Program-made: the position numbers and the translations under genes
Assembly (NCBI RefSeq): GCF_037102585.1
Contig: NW_027043820.1
Coordinates: forward strand, 964,501-1,028,500
DNA length: 64,000 nucleotides
Reading direction: 5' to 3'
DNA from: Saccharomycopsis crataegensis
Lineage: Eukaryota > Ascomycota > Saccharomycetes > Ascoideales > Saccharomycopsidaceae
Notes under the pieces: model-generated
What the model was told of the DNA's origin: nothing
Databases searched by the model: none
The model's input: only the letters and a program-made list of their open reading frames with translations
Shown: positions 44,879-57,653 of the stretch, piece after piece
How the letters are laid out: every line of letters starts with the position of its first letter
Numbering within the stretch: the first letter of the stretch is position 1

Positions 44879-47377
44879 TCAAAGATCTTCTTCAACACTA
44901 TCGACAAAGTATAATTTGGACTTATCATCATTCAAGAACCAAATGTTCAAGAATGCATATTCATTAATACAATCGTTGAATTGGTGTTGAGTAAACCCTC
45001 TAGCAATGACGTTGGCTCTAAGGTGGTGCATTTCCAAAACTGGTCTACCATTTTCCATTTCATCACTCTGTTTAGCATAAATAGCGGCTTCTCTGATGAT
45101 CTGGTAGATCTTGGTAGTGGCACTAGCATCTTGTCTTTCTGTTTCGGCGTCTTCGTCACGATACAAACTACTCTTTGAAACTTCGATCAATCTAAGTGCT
45201 TCCTCAACGTCTTCAATCTTAACTTCCTCATCAAATCTAAGACGTGCCAAAGCCTGTGACATTCTCATAATTGCCAAAAAGGTACGTGGTGTAGTATGGG
45301 AGAATTGTTTGATGGAACCTTCGGTAGATTTGGATTCTTGACGCATCTTGATATAAGAGTTGACGACGAATTCCCCAACTTCTTTTGGAACCACTGGCTT
45401 GTATGATCTAGCCTTGGAAATGAATTGACGGATAGTGGTGGCATCGACCGGTTCGAAATCTAAGGCTGGTGGACGATTATTCATATGCACAAACGCCACA
45501 TGCTGGGCTAATCTGGCATCATTTTCTTTGGATGGGGTATCAAGCAACAAGAATAATACATCGAATCTGGAAAGTAATGCTGCTGGTAAATTGATGTTTT
45601 CTAAAGGTGAAAGTTTTGGATTGTAACGGCCGTACACAGGGTTAGCGGCAGCTAGAATAGATGATCTAGCATTAAGAGTGGTGTTGATACCAGCCTTAGA
45701 TATACTAATGGTTTGCTGTTCCATGACTTCATGGATCGCAGTACGATCATTATCATCCATTTTATCGAATTCATCAATACAACAGATACCATTATCCGCC
45801 AACACGAGGGCACCACCTTCAAGAACCATTTCGTCAGTCACTGGGTCTCTCATAACTGCGGCAGTCAAACCAACTCCGGAAGAACCTCTACCGGTGGTGT
45901 AAACCGCTCTTGGGGCGATCTTGGACATACTTTTCAATAATTGAGATTTGGCCACCCCGGGATCACCCATCAAACAAATGTTGATGTCACCTCTAATTTT
46001 CATACCGTCCTTCATTTCTTTGGTGACCCCACCAATAAGCAAGAGTAATAATGCTTTTTTGACATCGTCATGACCAAAGATTTCTGGGGCAATACTTTTT
46101 GATAATCTTTCATACAAGTTACCTTCAGCACGAATAGCATCTAATTTGATTTCGACATCAATATCCATATTCAAACTTTGATAAGACTTCTTGTGCTGTC
46201 TAATAAATTGAGCTTCTAAATAAGTATCGGTCAACAAACCAGCACGCAACGCTTGGAAACCAGTGTATGGACTTGGTAAGAAAATACCAGTGATATCAAC
46301 GGTATCACCAGGATTTACCGTACGGACCAAATCGCCATTGATATGGATATCCAAACTACGGGGAATGTGACCCACTGGGACTTGGTTTGCCAATTCTTGA
46401 ATTCTAACGTCTTGGAAAGCCAGGAATTTACAAGCACGAGTGCTCATAAACAATTGACCCTTAGATTGATTCTTGACACATTCTTCAGAAGTACATTCTG
46501 ATAATGGAGTGAAAGTTTTGGAGTTGACTTCTTGGAAAATTTCAAACCCACACTTGTCACAAGTATACGCATTGACTTGAATAAGTGGCTTGACATCAGA
46601 AACTCTGGTAACAATCCCACGAACGGTGATCAATTGACCCAACAAGTCCCCTTTAACTTCTCTAACCGCCAAGGCTTTACCTTTGCCACGATAAAGATCA
46701 GTCAACGGTCTGAAATAAAGACAATATCTTCTGGTTAATGAGGCAGGAAACAAGTCTTCTTGATTATTATTTTCCAAAGTGTTGGTAGTGGTGGTGGCGT
46801 TACCTTGGATATCACCCATTAGCCCTGTATTCATTAATTCTTCTTGGTTTTCTTGTTGTAATCTCAAGTTACGTAGCTTTCTTTGACGAACGATAACATC
46901 GAGAACATCATCCTTATAACTGATATCAACGGTTGGCTCAGGCATAATATCGTCAATGGCTCGGGAAAATAATTCAGTATAACGCAAAGTATTGGCACAA
47001 ATAAAGTCGACCACCGAGTTAGATCTACCTCTGCCAGACGCACTATTTCTCAGGTTGTTGAATACAATGCTTTCTTCGTATGCTTTAAGATCGTCCAAAT
47101 CGATGTATAAGGTTGTGATTTCTCTATTGGCGATTTTTTGTAGCAAGTACATATATTTTGGCCCATTACCAATGTCGGCGTTCTGTAAGTTCGAAGTTAG
47201 GTCGTCTATTTGGTTCAATTCTGGGGCCTCGAATGCCGAAAGATTGTTATCATAATTGGAAGCCTTGTAATGTAATAAGAAATCTTTAATTTTGGAATTG
47301 ACGTCTCGATAATCCACATTGATTTGAATGGTCCTCAAAATACTAGCGGAGGATGACTGTGGAGCGACTGTTGTCAT
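44879..47377 (-). CDS. MCM7: Mcm7/Cdc47, MCM2-7 helicase subunit
   Basis: Mcm7 is a subunit of the replicative helicase. The protein has 832 residues (845 in S. cerevisiae). A zinc motif (C273, C276, C295, C300) lies in the N-terminal OB domain. The AAA+ core has Walker A GDPGVAKS (471-478), Walker B IDEFD (534-538) and the arginine-finger SRFD (603-606). The sequence MRDPVTDEMVLEGGALVLAD and NARSSILAAANPVYGRYNP assign it to Mcm7 rather than Mcm2-6. A winged-helix-like C-terminus follows. The ATG at 47377 is the first in frame. One in-frame CTG was noticed (47051-47053), in a variable N-terminal loop. Confidence 0.96.
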   Translation of the reverse strand: MTTVAPQSSSASILRTIQINVDYRDVNSKIKDFLLHYKASNYDNNLSAFEAPELNQIDDLTSNLQNADIGNGPKYMYLLQKIANREITTLYIDLDDLKAYEESIVFNNLRNSASGRGRSNSVVDFICANTLRYTELFSRAIDDIMPEPTVDISYKDDVLDVIVRQRKLRNLRLQQENQEELMNTGLMGDIQGNATTTTNTLENNNQEDLFPASLTRRYCLYFRPLTDLYRGKGKALAVREVKGDLLGQLITVRGIVTRVSDVKPLIQVNAYTCDKCGFEIFQEVNSKTFTPLSECTSEECVKNQSKGQLFMSTRACKFLAFQDVRIQELANQVPVGHIPRSLDIHINGDLVRTVNPGDTVDITGIFLPSPYTGFQALRAGLLTDTYLEAQFIRQHKKSYQSLNMDIDVEIKLDAIRAEGNLYERLSKSIAPEIFGHDDVKKALLLLLIGGVTKEMKDGMKIRGDINICLMGDPGVAKSQLLKSMSKIAPRAVYTTGRGSSGVGLTAAVMRDPVTDEMVLEGGALVLADNGICCIDEFDKMDDNDRTAIHEVMEQQTISISKAGINTTLNARSSILAAANPVYGRYNPKLSPLENINLPAALLSRFDVLFLLLDTPSKENDARLAQHVAFVHMNNRPPALDFEPVDATTIRQFISKARSYKPVVPKEVGEFVVNSYIKMRQESKSTEGSIKQFSHTTPRTFLAIMRMSQALARLRFDEEVKIEDVEEALRLIEVSKSSLYRDEDAETERQDASATTKIYQIIREAAIYAKQSDEMENGRPVLEMHHLRANVIARGFTQHQFNDCINEYAFLNIWFLNDDKSKLYFVDSVEEDL

Positions 47378-49166
47378 TATTATTGTTATTGTGGTTATAT
47401 AATATAGTTGTTGTTTCTTTTGTAGTTGAATATATAAATGTGTAAAGAAGAAAGGAGAGGAAGAAAGAAAAAGTGGACGAAAGACGCGATTTTTTCGCTG
47501 CCTTTTTTTTTTTTAAGCTCCAAAAAAAAATGCTGCTGAGATTTCCTAATTGGGAAACTTTGCAAAACAAATAAATTTCGCGTCTTTTTTTTTTTTTATT
47601 GTGTTTTTTATATGAATTTGAAGAGGTACAATTCTGGTGAGCTTTCTGGTACAATAATTATAAAACAACGGTGACATATCCATAGTCTGTCTACTCACTG
47701 TATCAGATTCACTTCTATGAACCATTATGTTTATCTCTTCTCTGCCCAAGCTTCAGGTTGTGAATGTCACAAACTAGTTACGTATCTGCTTTAGGTGCTG
47801 ATAACGTTTCTTCGCTTCTTTCCTGTTCATTGTTCGTATTTACTGATATCGTTGTTGTCCTTCCAATCTGTATCAAAAACATTTATAGATTACATTTGGT
47901 TATCTGCCTTTGCATTATAAATACCGAGAAATTATTGAATATTACCATGTTCTTGCCACGGTGTTGAAAGTTCACGAGGCAGAGAATCCGCGGGCCGTGG
48001 TGTACAGCCTCATAGCATTGAATTGCTTGGTCAATAGCCTTATGAGAACTTTTCGTAATTGGTTTATAAACCACCAGTTGTAGTTATATAATCAGGGACG
48101 TCAATTCCAGTGTGAACGGCCAGCACCGCATCAAAATCACAATTCTGGCACTTATACCTAATCAAGGGGATACCGTAGGAGAATAATATTAGTTTGCAGA
48201 CCCTTTCAATTAGTTAGGAGAAGGCTGAGCTAATACTATCATAAACTGAGCTGAACCAAGGTGGCAATAGATTGATAAATTTAGCTGGCCTTGCTTGATG
48301 TCTCATTGCCACTGTCTGGTAGGTCTTGGGCACATCTTATAGTAATTAAATAACTAACTACGCTAACAATTACATTGGAAAACTTACTACCTACGATGAG
48401 CCATTATAAGTTATATGAATGATGATGATGAGAGGAGGCACACGGCTATTGCGTATGGCGACATCACACGGCAGTAAAAGCACCCTTCCCCCCCCAACCA
48501 GGAGGGCGCAGAGCACAAAAAATAAAATAAAACCAAAATCAAAAAATCTGCGCGGACTTGCATATTGCTGTGGTGAGGTGCTGCACAATGCAGATCGTCA
48601 CCTATCGCTATTGAAGTGAAAAAGTACCTCACTCATACAGTCTGTTACTCCGATAGAAGGAGGTCAAGAAACAGGGATAATTAGGTCTTTTATATATTAG
48701 CCGGAGGTACTGAGTGATTGGCCTGTTGCAGTTTACCTGATACCAGAGTTTCAGCCATACAATCACGGTTCACTGCGTGGTATATATACTCTCACACCAG
48801 AATGAAACAGAAATGCCACCACGCCAAGTAAACTAATTAATTTCCAATAAGTATTTACCAATCATACAGCGTTTATTTATAGTCTACTTCACTCTATGTT
48901 GACTCTTGGTCGCTTTCTACTTCTCCCAGTGCACATCCTGGGGAGGAAATGATGTGCAAAAGGTTAATATAACCCCCGGCTATATATAGCTACATGCTAA
49001 CAGCACCCAGAGAGAGAGCGGACCCGAAATCATCTTTCGATGTTGAAAAAAAAAAAAGGGCCCTGTCCCTCGCTATATAAAGAATGTCCCCGCGGCCTGT
49101 CATTATTGCACTTTTTATACTAATCAAGGCTCACTGCAAAACGGCTCAGCAACACTATCTTTTACC
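47378..49166. other. Intergenic 1.8 kb: MCM7 and SMF3 upstream regions
   Basis: A divergent region. Near MCM7 are T-runs (47503-47513, 47586-47597). The middle carries a protein-like relic on the minus strand, listed separately. Near the transporter, a GCACCC (49003-49008) sits about 160 bases before its ATG; CACCC is the core of iron-regulatory Aft-type sites, but a single copy is weak evidence. An A-run and TATATAA (about 49043-49080) complete a plausible promoter. Confidence 0.5.
47883..48210 (-). pseudogene. Possible decayed coding relic, family not recognised
   Basis: Read on the minus strand, this interval gives protein-like segments in more than one frame, for example LIRYKCQNCDFDAVLAVHTG and SHKAIDQAIQCYEAVHHGPR, separated by stops. 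They do not resemble the low-complexity translation of the flanks. I do not recognise the family. The signal is modest and may be chance. Confidence 0.25.
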
Positions 49167-50852
49167 ATGAATCAACTTCTCAGTAAGATTGGTAATTGGA
49201 AATCGTCTAAAGATGTCGTAGACATTATTATAAAATGCCGGAAATTCTGTCTAGGGTCCATCTTAATTTCTGTGTCTTATATGGACCCCGGTAATTACAG
49301 TTCCAATATTGCTGCCGGTAGTACTAATAGATTCTCTCTTCTATGTGTGGTGTTGCTATCCAATTTAATCGCTGTTTTCCTACAATCGTTGTGTATCAAA
49401 TTAGGATCGGTCTCTGGTTTGGATTTGCCAAGTGCCTGCAAACTTCATCTTAACAAATACGTCAACTGGTTCCTCTTTGCCTGCTCGGAATGTGCCATCA
49501 TCGCTACTGATCTTGCCGAAGTTATCGGGACAGCAATCGCCTTGAATATCTTGATGAAAATTCCTTTGCCAGCCGGGGTGATCTTGACGATTGTCGATGT
49601 GCTTATCGTTCTCGTTGCTTACAGACCAGGAAGATCCGTCAAATTCATTCGTATCATCGAATATGTAATCGCGATATTTGTTCTCACCGTGGTCATTTGC
49701 TTTTGTGTCGAATTAAAAATGATCCCAAAGACCGATATTAAAGACATTTTCCGCGGGTTCGTTCCTTCAAAAGAAACTTTTCAAAACAACGGGATGTATA
49801 CCGCTACTTCTATCTTGGGGGCCACCGTTATGCCTCATTCGTTGATCTTGGGATCCAGTTTAGTCAAACCAAGATTGAGAGAATATGATGAAGATAATGG
49901 ATATATCAGTGAAGACTGGTTCAAAACAAAGGAGGCTGCCGAAGAATTTTTCACCTACGATTATAAACCTACTTTGAAAGCGGTGAAGTTCTCTTTAAAA
50001 GCATCGATTATCGAACTTTCCATTACATTATTTACTGTGGCCTTGTTTGTTAACTGCTCCATTTTAATCATTGCTGGAGCATCGTTGTACGGGACCCCCG
50101 AAGCCGCTGATGCCGATTTATACGTGATTTACGATCTCTTAAGCTCATACTTGGCCCCAGCTGCTGGGAAATTGTTTATGATTGCCTTGTTGCTATCGGG
50201 TTTAATGGCTGGTATTGTTTGTACAATGAGTGGTCAAATCGTCTCTGAAGGTCATTTGAATTGGACCATTAAACCATGGAAAAGAAGAATCGTCACCAGA
50301 TCAGTGGCTATCTTACCTTCTTTGGTTATTTCATTGACAATTGGTAAAAGCGGTTTATCTCAAGCCTTGAATGCATCGCAAGTTTGTCTTTCAATTCTTT
50401 TGCCATTCATTTCGGCACCTTTGATTTACTTCACCTGCAAGAAGTCAGTGATGAAAGTTGAAGTCAAGGAAGATTATAAGATTGATGTTAAACAATTCGA
50501 TTATAAATTGAATCCTGATATGGAAACTGAGAATTTCGAATTAACCGAAATGAATATTAGACATCGCACAACTGCCGCTGGCGCATCATCCATAAACGAT
50601 CAAAATATAGACTCTCGTGATGCTTTGCCAAAGGATATTGCTCCAAAGAGCAATGCTTCGACTTCTCAGCAGCAGATATGTAGTCAACTGATTGAAACTT
50701 CTAGCTCGACAGAAATTTGTGATAACGCTACATACATTAACATGGCCAATAACTGGCTTGTTTCGATAATTGCGGTTATTGTTTGGATATTCATTTGTGT
50801 TTTGAATGTGTATATGATTGTCGAGTTAGGAATAACTGGAGGACAAACTTAA
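49167..50852 (+). CDS. SMF3: NRAMP divalent-metal transporter, Smf3-like
   Basis: NRAMP proteins use protons to import Fe2+ and Mn2+; Smf3 exports iron from the vacuole in S. cerevisiae. The protein has 561 residues with about 11 membrane helices. The metal-site motifs are both intact: DPGN (40-43) and MPHS (222-225). Helix 3 reads ECAIIATDLAEVIGTAIALN. The stretch ATSILGATVMPHS, then GSSLVKPRL, is closest to Smf3 by recollection. A hydrophilic insert of about 100 residues (about 440-530) before the last helix makes it longer than S. cerevisiae Smf3 (473). Smf1 or Smf2 function cannot be excluded. A CTG codon occurs only in that variable insert. Confidence 0.85.
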   Translation: MNQLLSKIGNWKSSKDVVDIIIKCRKFCLGSILISVSYMDPGNYSSNIAAGSTNRFSLLCVVLLSNLIAVFLQSLCIKLGSVSGLDLPSACKLHLNKYVNWFLFACSECAIIATDLAEVIGTAIALNILMKIPLPAGVILTIVDVLIVLVAYRPGRSVKFIRIIEYVIAIFVLTVVICFCVELKMIPKTDIKDIFRGFVPSKETFQNNGMYTATSILGATVMPHSLILGSSLVKPRLREYDEDNGYISEDWFKTKEAAEEFFTYDYKPTLKAVKFSLKASIIELSITLFTVALFVNCSILIIAGASLYGTPEAADADLYVIYDLLSSYLAPAAGKLFMIALLLSGLMAGIVCTMSGQIVSEGHLNWTIKPWKRRIVTRSVAILPSLVISLTIGKSGLSQALNASQVCLSILLPFISAPLIYFTCKKSVMKVEVKEDYKIDVKQFDYKLNPDMETENFELTEMNIRHRTTAAGASSINDQNIDSRDALPKDIAPKSNASTSQQQICSQLIETSSSTEICDNATYINMANNWLVSIIAVIVWIFICVLNVYMIVELGITGGQT

Positions 50853-50899
50853 GCAACATTCTTGTTTAATATTTATATATATATATATAAATAATAAAA

Positions 50900-50940
<41 letters not shown>

Positions 50941-51379
50941 ATTGTTAACGGTAAATAATGTAAATGATGAAAGAGATTGGTGATGAGATGACTACTACAG
51001 GGCATTTAACCTCAGTGCGTCTCCCCACTTTCATGGTTGTTATATATCACAAATGTCATTTTATTAATCATTTGATACTAAATAACAACATTTATCCCAA
51101 TAGTATACTTACACATTGCTATTAGAGAAGTAATTGTATAAGCATTTGCATCTTATTAACAGAAATAGCAAGTGTGATACCAAAACCATCTTGTGGAGTT
51201 GGGAGAATTTTAACATACGTTGCGAGTCAATTTTCAATTGTTCTTCTTTATTAGGTAGGGATGGCTCTTCATTCTTTCTCCTCGTTGTTATTGATTATGC
51301 GAAGCTAGAAGTACATCATATCATCTAAGATCATCAATTTGCAGACTTTTACTTCGACTGCTACCTACGCTACCAATAG
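50853..51379. other. Intergenic between SMF3 and DPI35, with ATT repeat
   Basis: About 530 bp holding a TA run (50875-50889) and an ATT microsatellite (about 50900-50932). No gene was seen; the far half is the DPI35 promoter. Confidence 0.65.
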
Positions 51380-52300
51380 ATGATGAGCGCCATTAGAGGA
51401 AAGATAAGCTTTCCTAGGGTGCTTTCCTTTGATGCTTTTGAAACGTTATACCTTCTTCTAGAACCACCATTTAAGACTTATCATAAATTTGGGTTAAAAT
51501 ATGGAATTGCTAAGTCTCCTGATGCTATTCTGAAAGACTTCATTGTGGGCTTTAAAGAGATGGAACTCCGATTTCCAAACTATGGTATCAATAATGATCT
51601 ACTCATCGAGGAATTCAACGAGTTTAAAGTGGTTGATGAATCCAATCCGGTTATCCGATACTCTGATAATTGGTGGGGGTTATTAATTTCAAAAGCTTTT
51701 CATCCTTATAAAGTCCCATTTAACATGTCCAAGGATTTAATCGAGTATTTCTCTGGTGAAGCTTACTATACTGATTCCTGTCTAGTAAACACTATCAAAA
51801 AAATGAAGATGGTCGACTTGTCAAAGTTCGACGAAGGCGCTGAAGTCAAAGTGAAAAATGACAGACCCATATTATTGATTAATAGTAACGGAGACCCTAG
51901 GGTCAAATTGATTTTGAAACATTTACAATTGGTAAGCGATGAGATGATCGCGGAAGATTTGGTGTATATCAGCTACAATACCCAAGTAGAAAAACCAAAC
52001 AAAGAGAGTTTTGAATATATTATAAATGATTTGGTGAAACGTGGGCTTTTAACTTTCAACAATGAAGCAGAATTATTAAAATACTGCTGGCATTTTGGAG
52101 ATACTTATTGTACTGATTTGCAAGGGTCTATAAACTCAGGTTGGAACGGGATTTTGATTGACAGAAACTATGGGTATGATTATTTTTTAGAAGCCAAGGA
52201 ACAGAACTTTGCAAAAATGGAGGGCGGATATCTATGGGATGGAGATAAGAAGTTTATAATTAATGACTACAAACAGTTAGATTCGATTTTCGACACATGA
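51380..52300 (+). CDS. DPI35: Dpi35-like HAD-superfamily hydrolase (HDHD3 type)
   Basis: This resembles S. cerevisiae Ymr130w/Dpi35, a mitochondria-associated HAD-like protein of unknown substrate. The protein has 306 residues (302 in yeast). Motif I is LSFDAFETLY, where the second Asp of the usual DxD is Phe, as in this subfamily. Then come YGIAKSPDAI and FPNYG. Motif II is probably ILLINSNGDP, and motif IV is HFGDTYCTDLQG followed by GWNGILIDRN. Two ATGs lie together at 51380 and 51383. Its CTG codon (51530-51532) aligns with Thr in the yeast protein by recollection. It converges on SAM37 with only 65 bp between stops. Confidence 0.82.
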   Translation: MMSAIRGKISFPRVLSFDAFETLYLLLEPPFKTYHKFGLKYGIAKSPDAILKDFIVGFKEMELRFPNYGINNDLLIEEFNEFKVVDESNPVIRYSDNWWGLLISKAFHPYKVPFNMSKDLIEYFSGEAYYTDSCLVNTIKKMKMVDLSKFDEGAEVKVKNDRPILLINSNGDPRVKLILKHLQLVSDEMIAEDLVYISYNTQVEKPNKESFEYIINDLVKRGLLTFNNEAELLKYCWHFGDTYCTDLQGSINSGWNGILIDRNYGYDYFLEAKEQNFAKMEGGYLWDGDKKFIINDYKQLDSIFDT

Positions 52301-52365
52301 ACATGAATGTTTTTTTTTTCTCTGTTTTTTTTTTTTGTTCTTTTCTCTTTCACCATTATTTAATC

Positions 52366-53316
52366 CTAATAAAATACATATTTATCCTTGAAATCTTTAG
52401 CTAGGTGTGCGATTTTTGGATATTTCAATTGCAACAAGCTGTTCAAGAACTGGTCTGGCAATGCCTCATTGCAAGAACTGATGATGAACCCAATCAATAG
52501 AATATCAGAACTAGAAGGCTGGTCACCAAATATATACGTTGAGCTTGAATTGGCTTCATCGGCTTGAGGAATTATTGTGTCATTGATATCGATTCTTTCG
52601 ATATATTGTTGTAATAAGTTCAATCCTCTGAAATTGCCCGAAGTATCCTTTAATAGCTGCAAACTTTCGAGTCTCTTTTTCTGCAAGTCTGAATGGACAC
52701 TACCCAAAGACGGCAAGCTCAACTCTTTTTCGATTCTTTCCATTTTTTCCTTAGCAAATTCCTCATTTTGTTGCTGTTCTTTCGAAGTTTTATAATATGA
52801 ATTGTTTGACGAAGTTGACGATAGCCCAATGACCTCGCATTTTTGCAAGAGTCGCTCCTTTAATCTTACCGGGACATAATATTGTAATGGGAACGGCAAA
52901 TAGAACCGGAATAATTTGATGGTGAATTTATCGTAGTTCGACTTATTCAAAAAATAATTGTAATAGCTGATCAAGAAAAGCTTTTGGGAAATGAAGTTGC
53001 TGCACGCGGTATTCAAAAGAGCGTTATTGTTCGATAACCAAGCGTCGAGATCGTACTCAATATTCAATTTCTTCAAATATCTCACGATGTTTTCGTACCC
53101 CTCGACAACTTTCCCATCGTTCGTGGTGTCCTTCAAAAACGGCAACCCATAACAAACATTATCCAAATACCCAGCGTCAACCGATGGAACAATTCGATGG
53201 TCGGTTTTCGATTGACTTCTCGAAGTTGCAAGTTTGAAATATATCGTCGCCGCGATCGATTCAGCACAAAACCCAGATATCTGGTTGGCAGAGCCCCAGA
53301 CATGTAATTCTAACAT
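52366..53316 (-). CDS. SAM37: Sam37, sorting and assembly machinery subunit (metaxin-like)
   Basis: Sam37 is the cytosol-facing subunit of the SAM complex, which inserts beta-barrel proteins into the mitochondrial outer membrane. I start at the ATG at 53316 (MLELHVWGSANQISGF), giving 316 residues (327 in yeast); the frame is open further up with another ATG at 53373, which would add 19 residues. The thioredoxin-like N-domain shows LPFLKDTTNDGKVVEGYENI, aligning with LPVLILDNGTKVSGYVNI. The GST-C-like part shows NYDKFTIKLFRF and later YIFGDQPSSSDILLIGFI. Confidence 0.87.
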   Translation of the reverse strand: MLELHVWGSANQISGFCAESIAATIYFKLATSRSQSKTDHRIVPSVDAGYLDNVCYGLPFLKDTTNDGKVVEGYENIVRYLKKLNIEYDLDAWLSNNNALLNTACSNFISQKLFLISYYNYFLNKSNYDKFTIKLFRFYLPFPLQYYVPVRLKERLLQKCEVIGLSSTSSNNSYYKTSKEQQQNEEFAKEKMERIEKELSLPSLGSVHSDLQKKRLESLQLLKDTSGNFRGLNLLQQYIERIDINDTIIPQADEANSSSTYIFGDQPSSSDILLIGFIISSCNEALPDQFLNSLLQLKYPKIAHLAKDFKDKYVFY

Positions 53317-54338
53317 CTTACTTGTTGGACAACCTTTCGGGATTTGAAATAATTGGTAGTGCGCTATCACCATAAACGTCTCCCCATCCCCCACTGGTTT
53401 CCCTCCAAAACGTTGGTGCTCTGACCCTAACAAAATTTTTGAAAGGTTCCAGGTTACCCGTGTGTTGTGTGGGCCAGTATATTAGATGCTTATATACTTT
53501 ACTTATTGTCTTTCTTTCTTCTACAACTATACTCCTTAAGAATAATAATAATAATAATTATCTACGCAGAATTGTAAGAACTCTATCTGTTTCAATTCTA
53601 ATATTCTCATAGAATTGAATCTTCAGCAAGTACTCGGAGTGTTGTTATCGGCTCATTTGGAGGAATCAGAATACCTTCGCATTCCAATATCCTTCAATGT
53701 ATATATCTGATCCATTCCCAAGTTGCAGCAATATGAAAATTGAAGTTGAGATGGCGTCGAAATCAAAAGAGCCTGTTAATTTAATGATATTGGAATTACA
53801 ATACCGGACTCTAATCTAGCATCCTCCAGTACGCTTCGAGAAATGTATTCAAAATTCTCATTAGTTCGATTGTTTCAGTCTTACTAGAGATATCGGCTAA
53901 TTAAATTCAACAGTAAAAAGAATAAACTGTACATTGGAGATAATCAATAAGACCTATGAGCGAATAACCTTTGTTATCAATGGAAATAAGTTAATCAACT
54001 GTATCATCAAGGTGATGAAACTTTTGCTTTCATGTGATTTTTCTTTCCAAAGCGACAGTAGGGTCACCGAATATTTCCGGTAAACCTTCACCGGTAATGC
54101 TTCTTGGACAGTGTCATGCAGCTCATCATCCACACCCCTTAAATCCTCGATGACGTTATTTCCTGTCCCCTTGAGTACTCCTTGAGTATACTCTTACAAA
54201 CAACCAATCTGAGAGAAAAAGCAGAAGAAACACATCATTTAATAAATATTGAACTTTAATAAACTATCTTCAAAAAAAGGAGGTAAAAAACTAAGCAGGC
54301 AATTCAAGTATTTTTGGTTGTATATATATAACCAGAGT
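53317..54338. other. Intergenic between SAM37 and UBI4
   Basis: About 1 kb holding the SAM37 promoter and the UBI4 3' region. An AAT run lies at about 53541-53558. No credible gene or RNA was recognised in the rest. Confidence 0.6.
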
Positions 54339-56303
<1,965 letters not shown>

Positions 56304-57653
56304 TCAAATAATCAACCATATTGCGGATCCGATAATTGTTGCAGCAATCACCACTGTAATAATGCCCGCACCTGCCTTGTCCTTTGTATGAAGATCCAAA
56401 GGTTTAGTTTCGTTAGCAGTCATATCGATTAAACCAGCTGCTGGGTTCCCCTCTGAAGTACCACCAGTAGATGCAGTGTAAGGAGCAGGTCTGTCCCAGA
56501 TTCTAAGACTTTGCATAATTTCTAAAGCAGCCATTTCTTCACCCAAACCATATTTATTATCATAAGTCCCTAAGAACCAGTTCTGGCCACAAGTGTGGCC
56601 ATCTAGACCACCATCACAACTTGCTGCTGCTGCTAATGCAGATGCTTCGATCCAAGGCATGATGGTACCATTGGTATCAGGCGCCAATCTGGCTGTCAAA
56701 CCTAAACATCTCGCGAAAATGGCTTTGAATGTTCTTTGATCCTCGTCACAAGTTCCCGCTGGCTGACAAGCCGCTTCATACATTGTATCATTCTTGAAAA
56801 AGACTTTACTACTATTCACCAAATTTATAGTTCTGGTCAACCAAATTTCGTCTAAAGTGTAGTTATAAAGGTAGGCACTACCAGCCATAATCAAGCCCAT
56901 ATTGTAAGTCCATTGCAATTTTGATACGTCAGTACAGTTAGTTAAAGCAGAAGCACCATCATAAACCGCCCAATAGCCCGGAGCAGATTCGTTAATGTAT
57001 TGAACAGATTCCAACCAATACCAAACTTTATCAGCCCAGTCAACGTAAGAATCATTACCAGTGTATCTGGCTAATCTTGCAGCCATATGAAACAACGCAC
57101 CATTGGAAATGGCATTTTTATAATCATAACCGTTATTCCATCTGAAGATTTGCCATCTCAAACCACCATTACAAGTAGAGTCATCCCATCTTACAGCCAT
57201 TGTATTAAAGACAGCCTGAGAGAGGTATAACCAGCCTGGCTGGTCAGAAGTAGGGTTTGAGAAGTTTCTTTCGGTAGCTCCCATGACGGCTAATCCCCAC
57301 ATGGCCTGATCATCATTACCTTCTGTAGTTGATTGATTTGCTGGAATGTAGTCCCAATTATCCCCGGTTTGATATAATAATGCTGTTTTGGTCAAATTCA
57401 CATATGACGTATCACCAATCAAATGCCAGTAATCAACCAAAGCACCAAATGCTGCGCCGGCATGCCACCAATAATACGGATATGAGAACATACCAATAGT
57501 ACCACCATATTTAGTACCTTCATAATAATCTAGCATACCAGCAGCAACTTGACCTGTAGCCCCTTGAAGAAGACCATAATTGGTTATTCCAATTTCTAAA
57601 GCTGATATTGTCTGTGTCAAGCACGTTACTAAGGTTAAGATGGATATTTTCAT
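56304..57653 (-). CDS. DFG5: Dfg5/Dcw1-type GPI-anchored GH76 cell-wall protein
   Basis: Dfg5 and Dcw1 are thought to transfer GPI-anchored mannoproteins onto wall glucan; together they are essential in yeast. The protein has 449 residues, the Dcw1/Dfg5 size. A signal peptide (about 1-18), a GH76 (alpha/alpha)6 domain and a C-terminal hydrophobic GPI signal (AGAGIITVVIAATIIGSAI) are visible. The paired catalytic aspartates lie in EGNDDQAMWG (Asp114-Asp115). FSYPYYWWHAGAAFG and WRWNN-type sequence (IFRWNNGYDYKNAISNG) are family blocks. Several Asn-x-Ser/Thr sites occur. Which of the two paralogues it is cannot be told by eye. Confidence 0.93.
   Translation of the reverse strand: MKISILTLVTCLTQTISALEIGITNYGLLQGATGQVAAGMLDYYEGTKYGGTIGMFSYPYYWWHAGAAFGALVDYWHLIGDTSYVNLTKTALLYQTGDNWDYIPANQSTTEGNDDQAMWGLAVMGATERNFSNPTSDQPGWLYLSQAVFNTMAVRWDDSTCNGGLRWQIFRWNNGYDYKNAISNGALFHMAARLARYTGNDSYVDWADKVWYWLESVQYINESAPGYWAVYDGASALTNCTDVSKLQWTYNMGLIMAGSAYLYNYTLDEIWLTRTINLVNSSKVFFKNDTMYEAACQPAGTCDEDQRTFKAIFARCLGLTARLAPDTNGTIMPWIEASALAAAASCDGGLDGHTCGQNWFLGTYDNKYGLGEEMAALEIMQSLRIWDRPAPYTASTGGTSEGNPAAGLIDMTANETKPLDLHTKDKAGAGIITVVIAATIIGSAIWLII

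Noticed and set aside
48391-48632. Overlapping short open frames upstream of SMF3
   Set aside because: Short, on both strands, with no conserved composition; likely chance.
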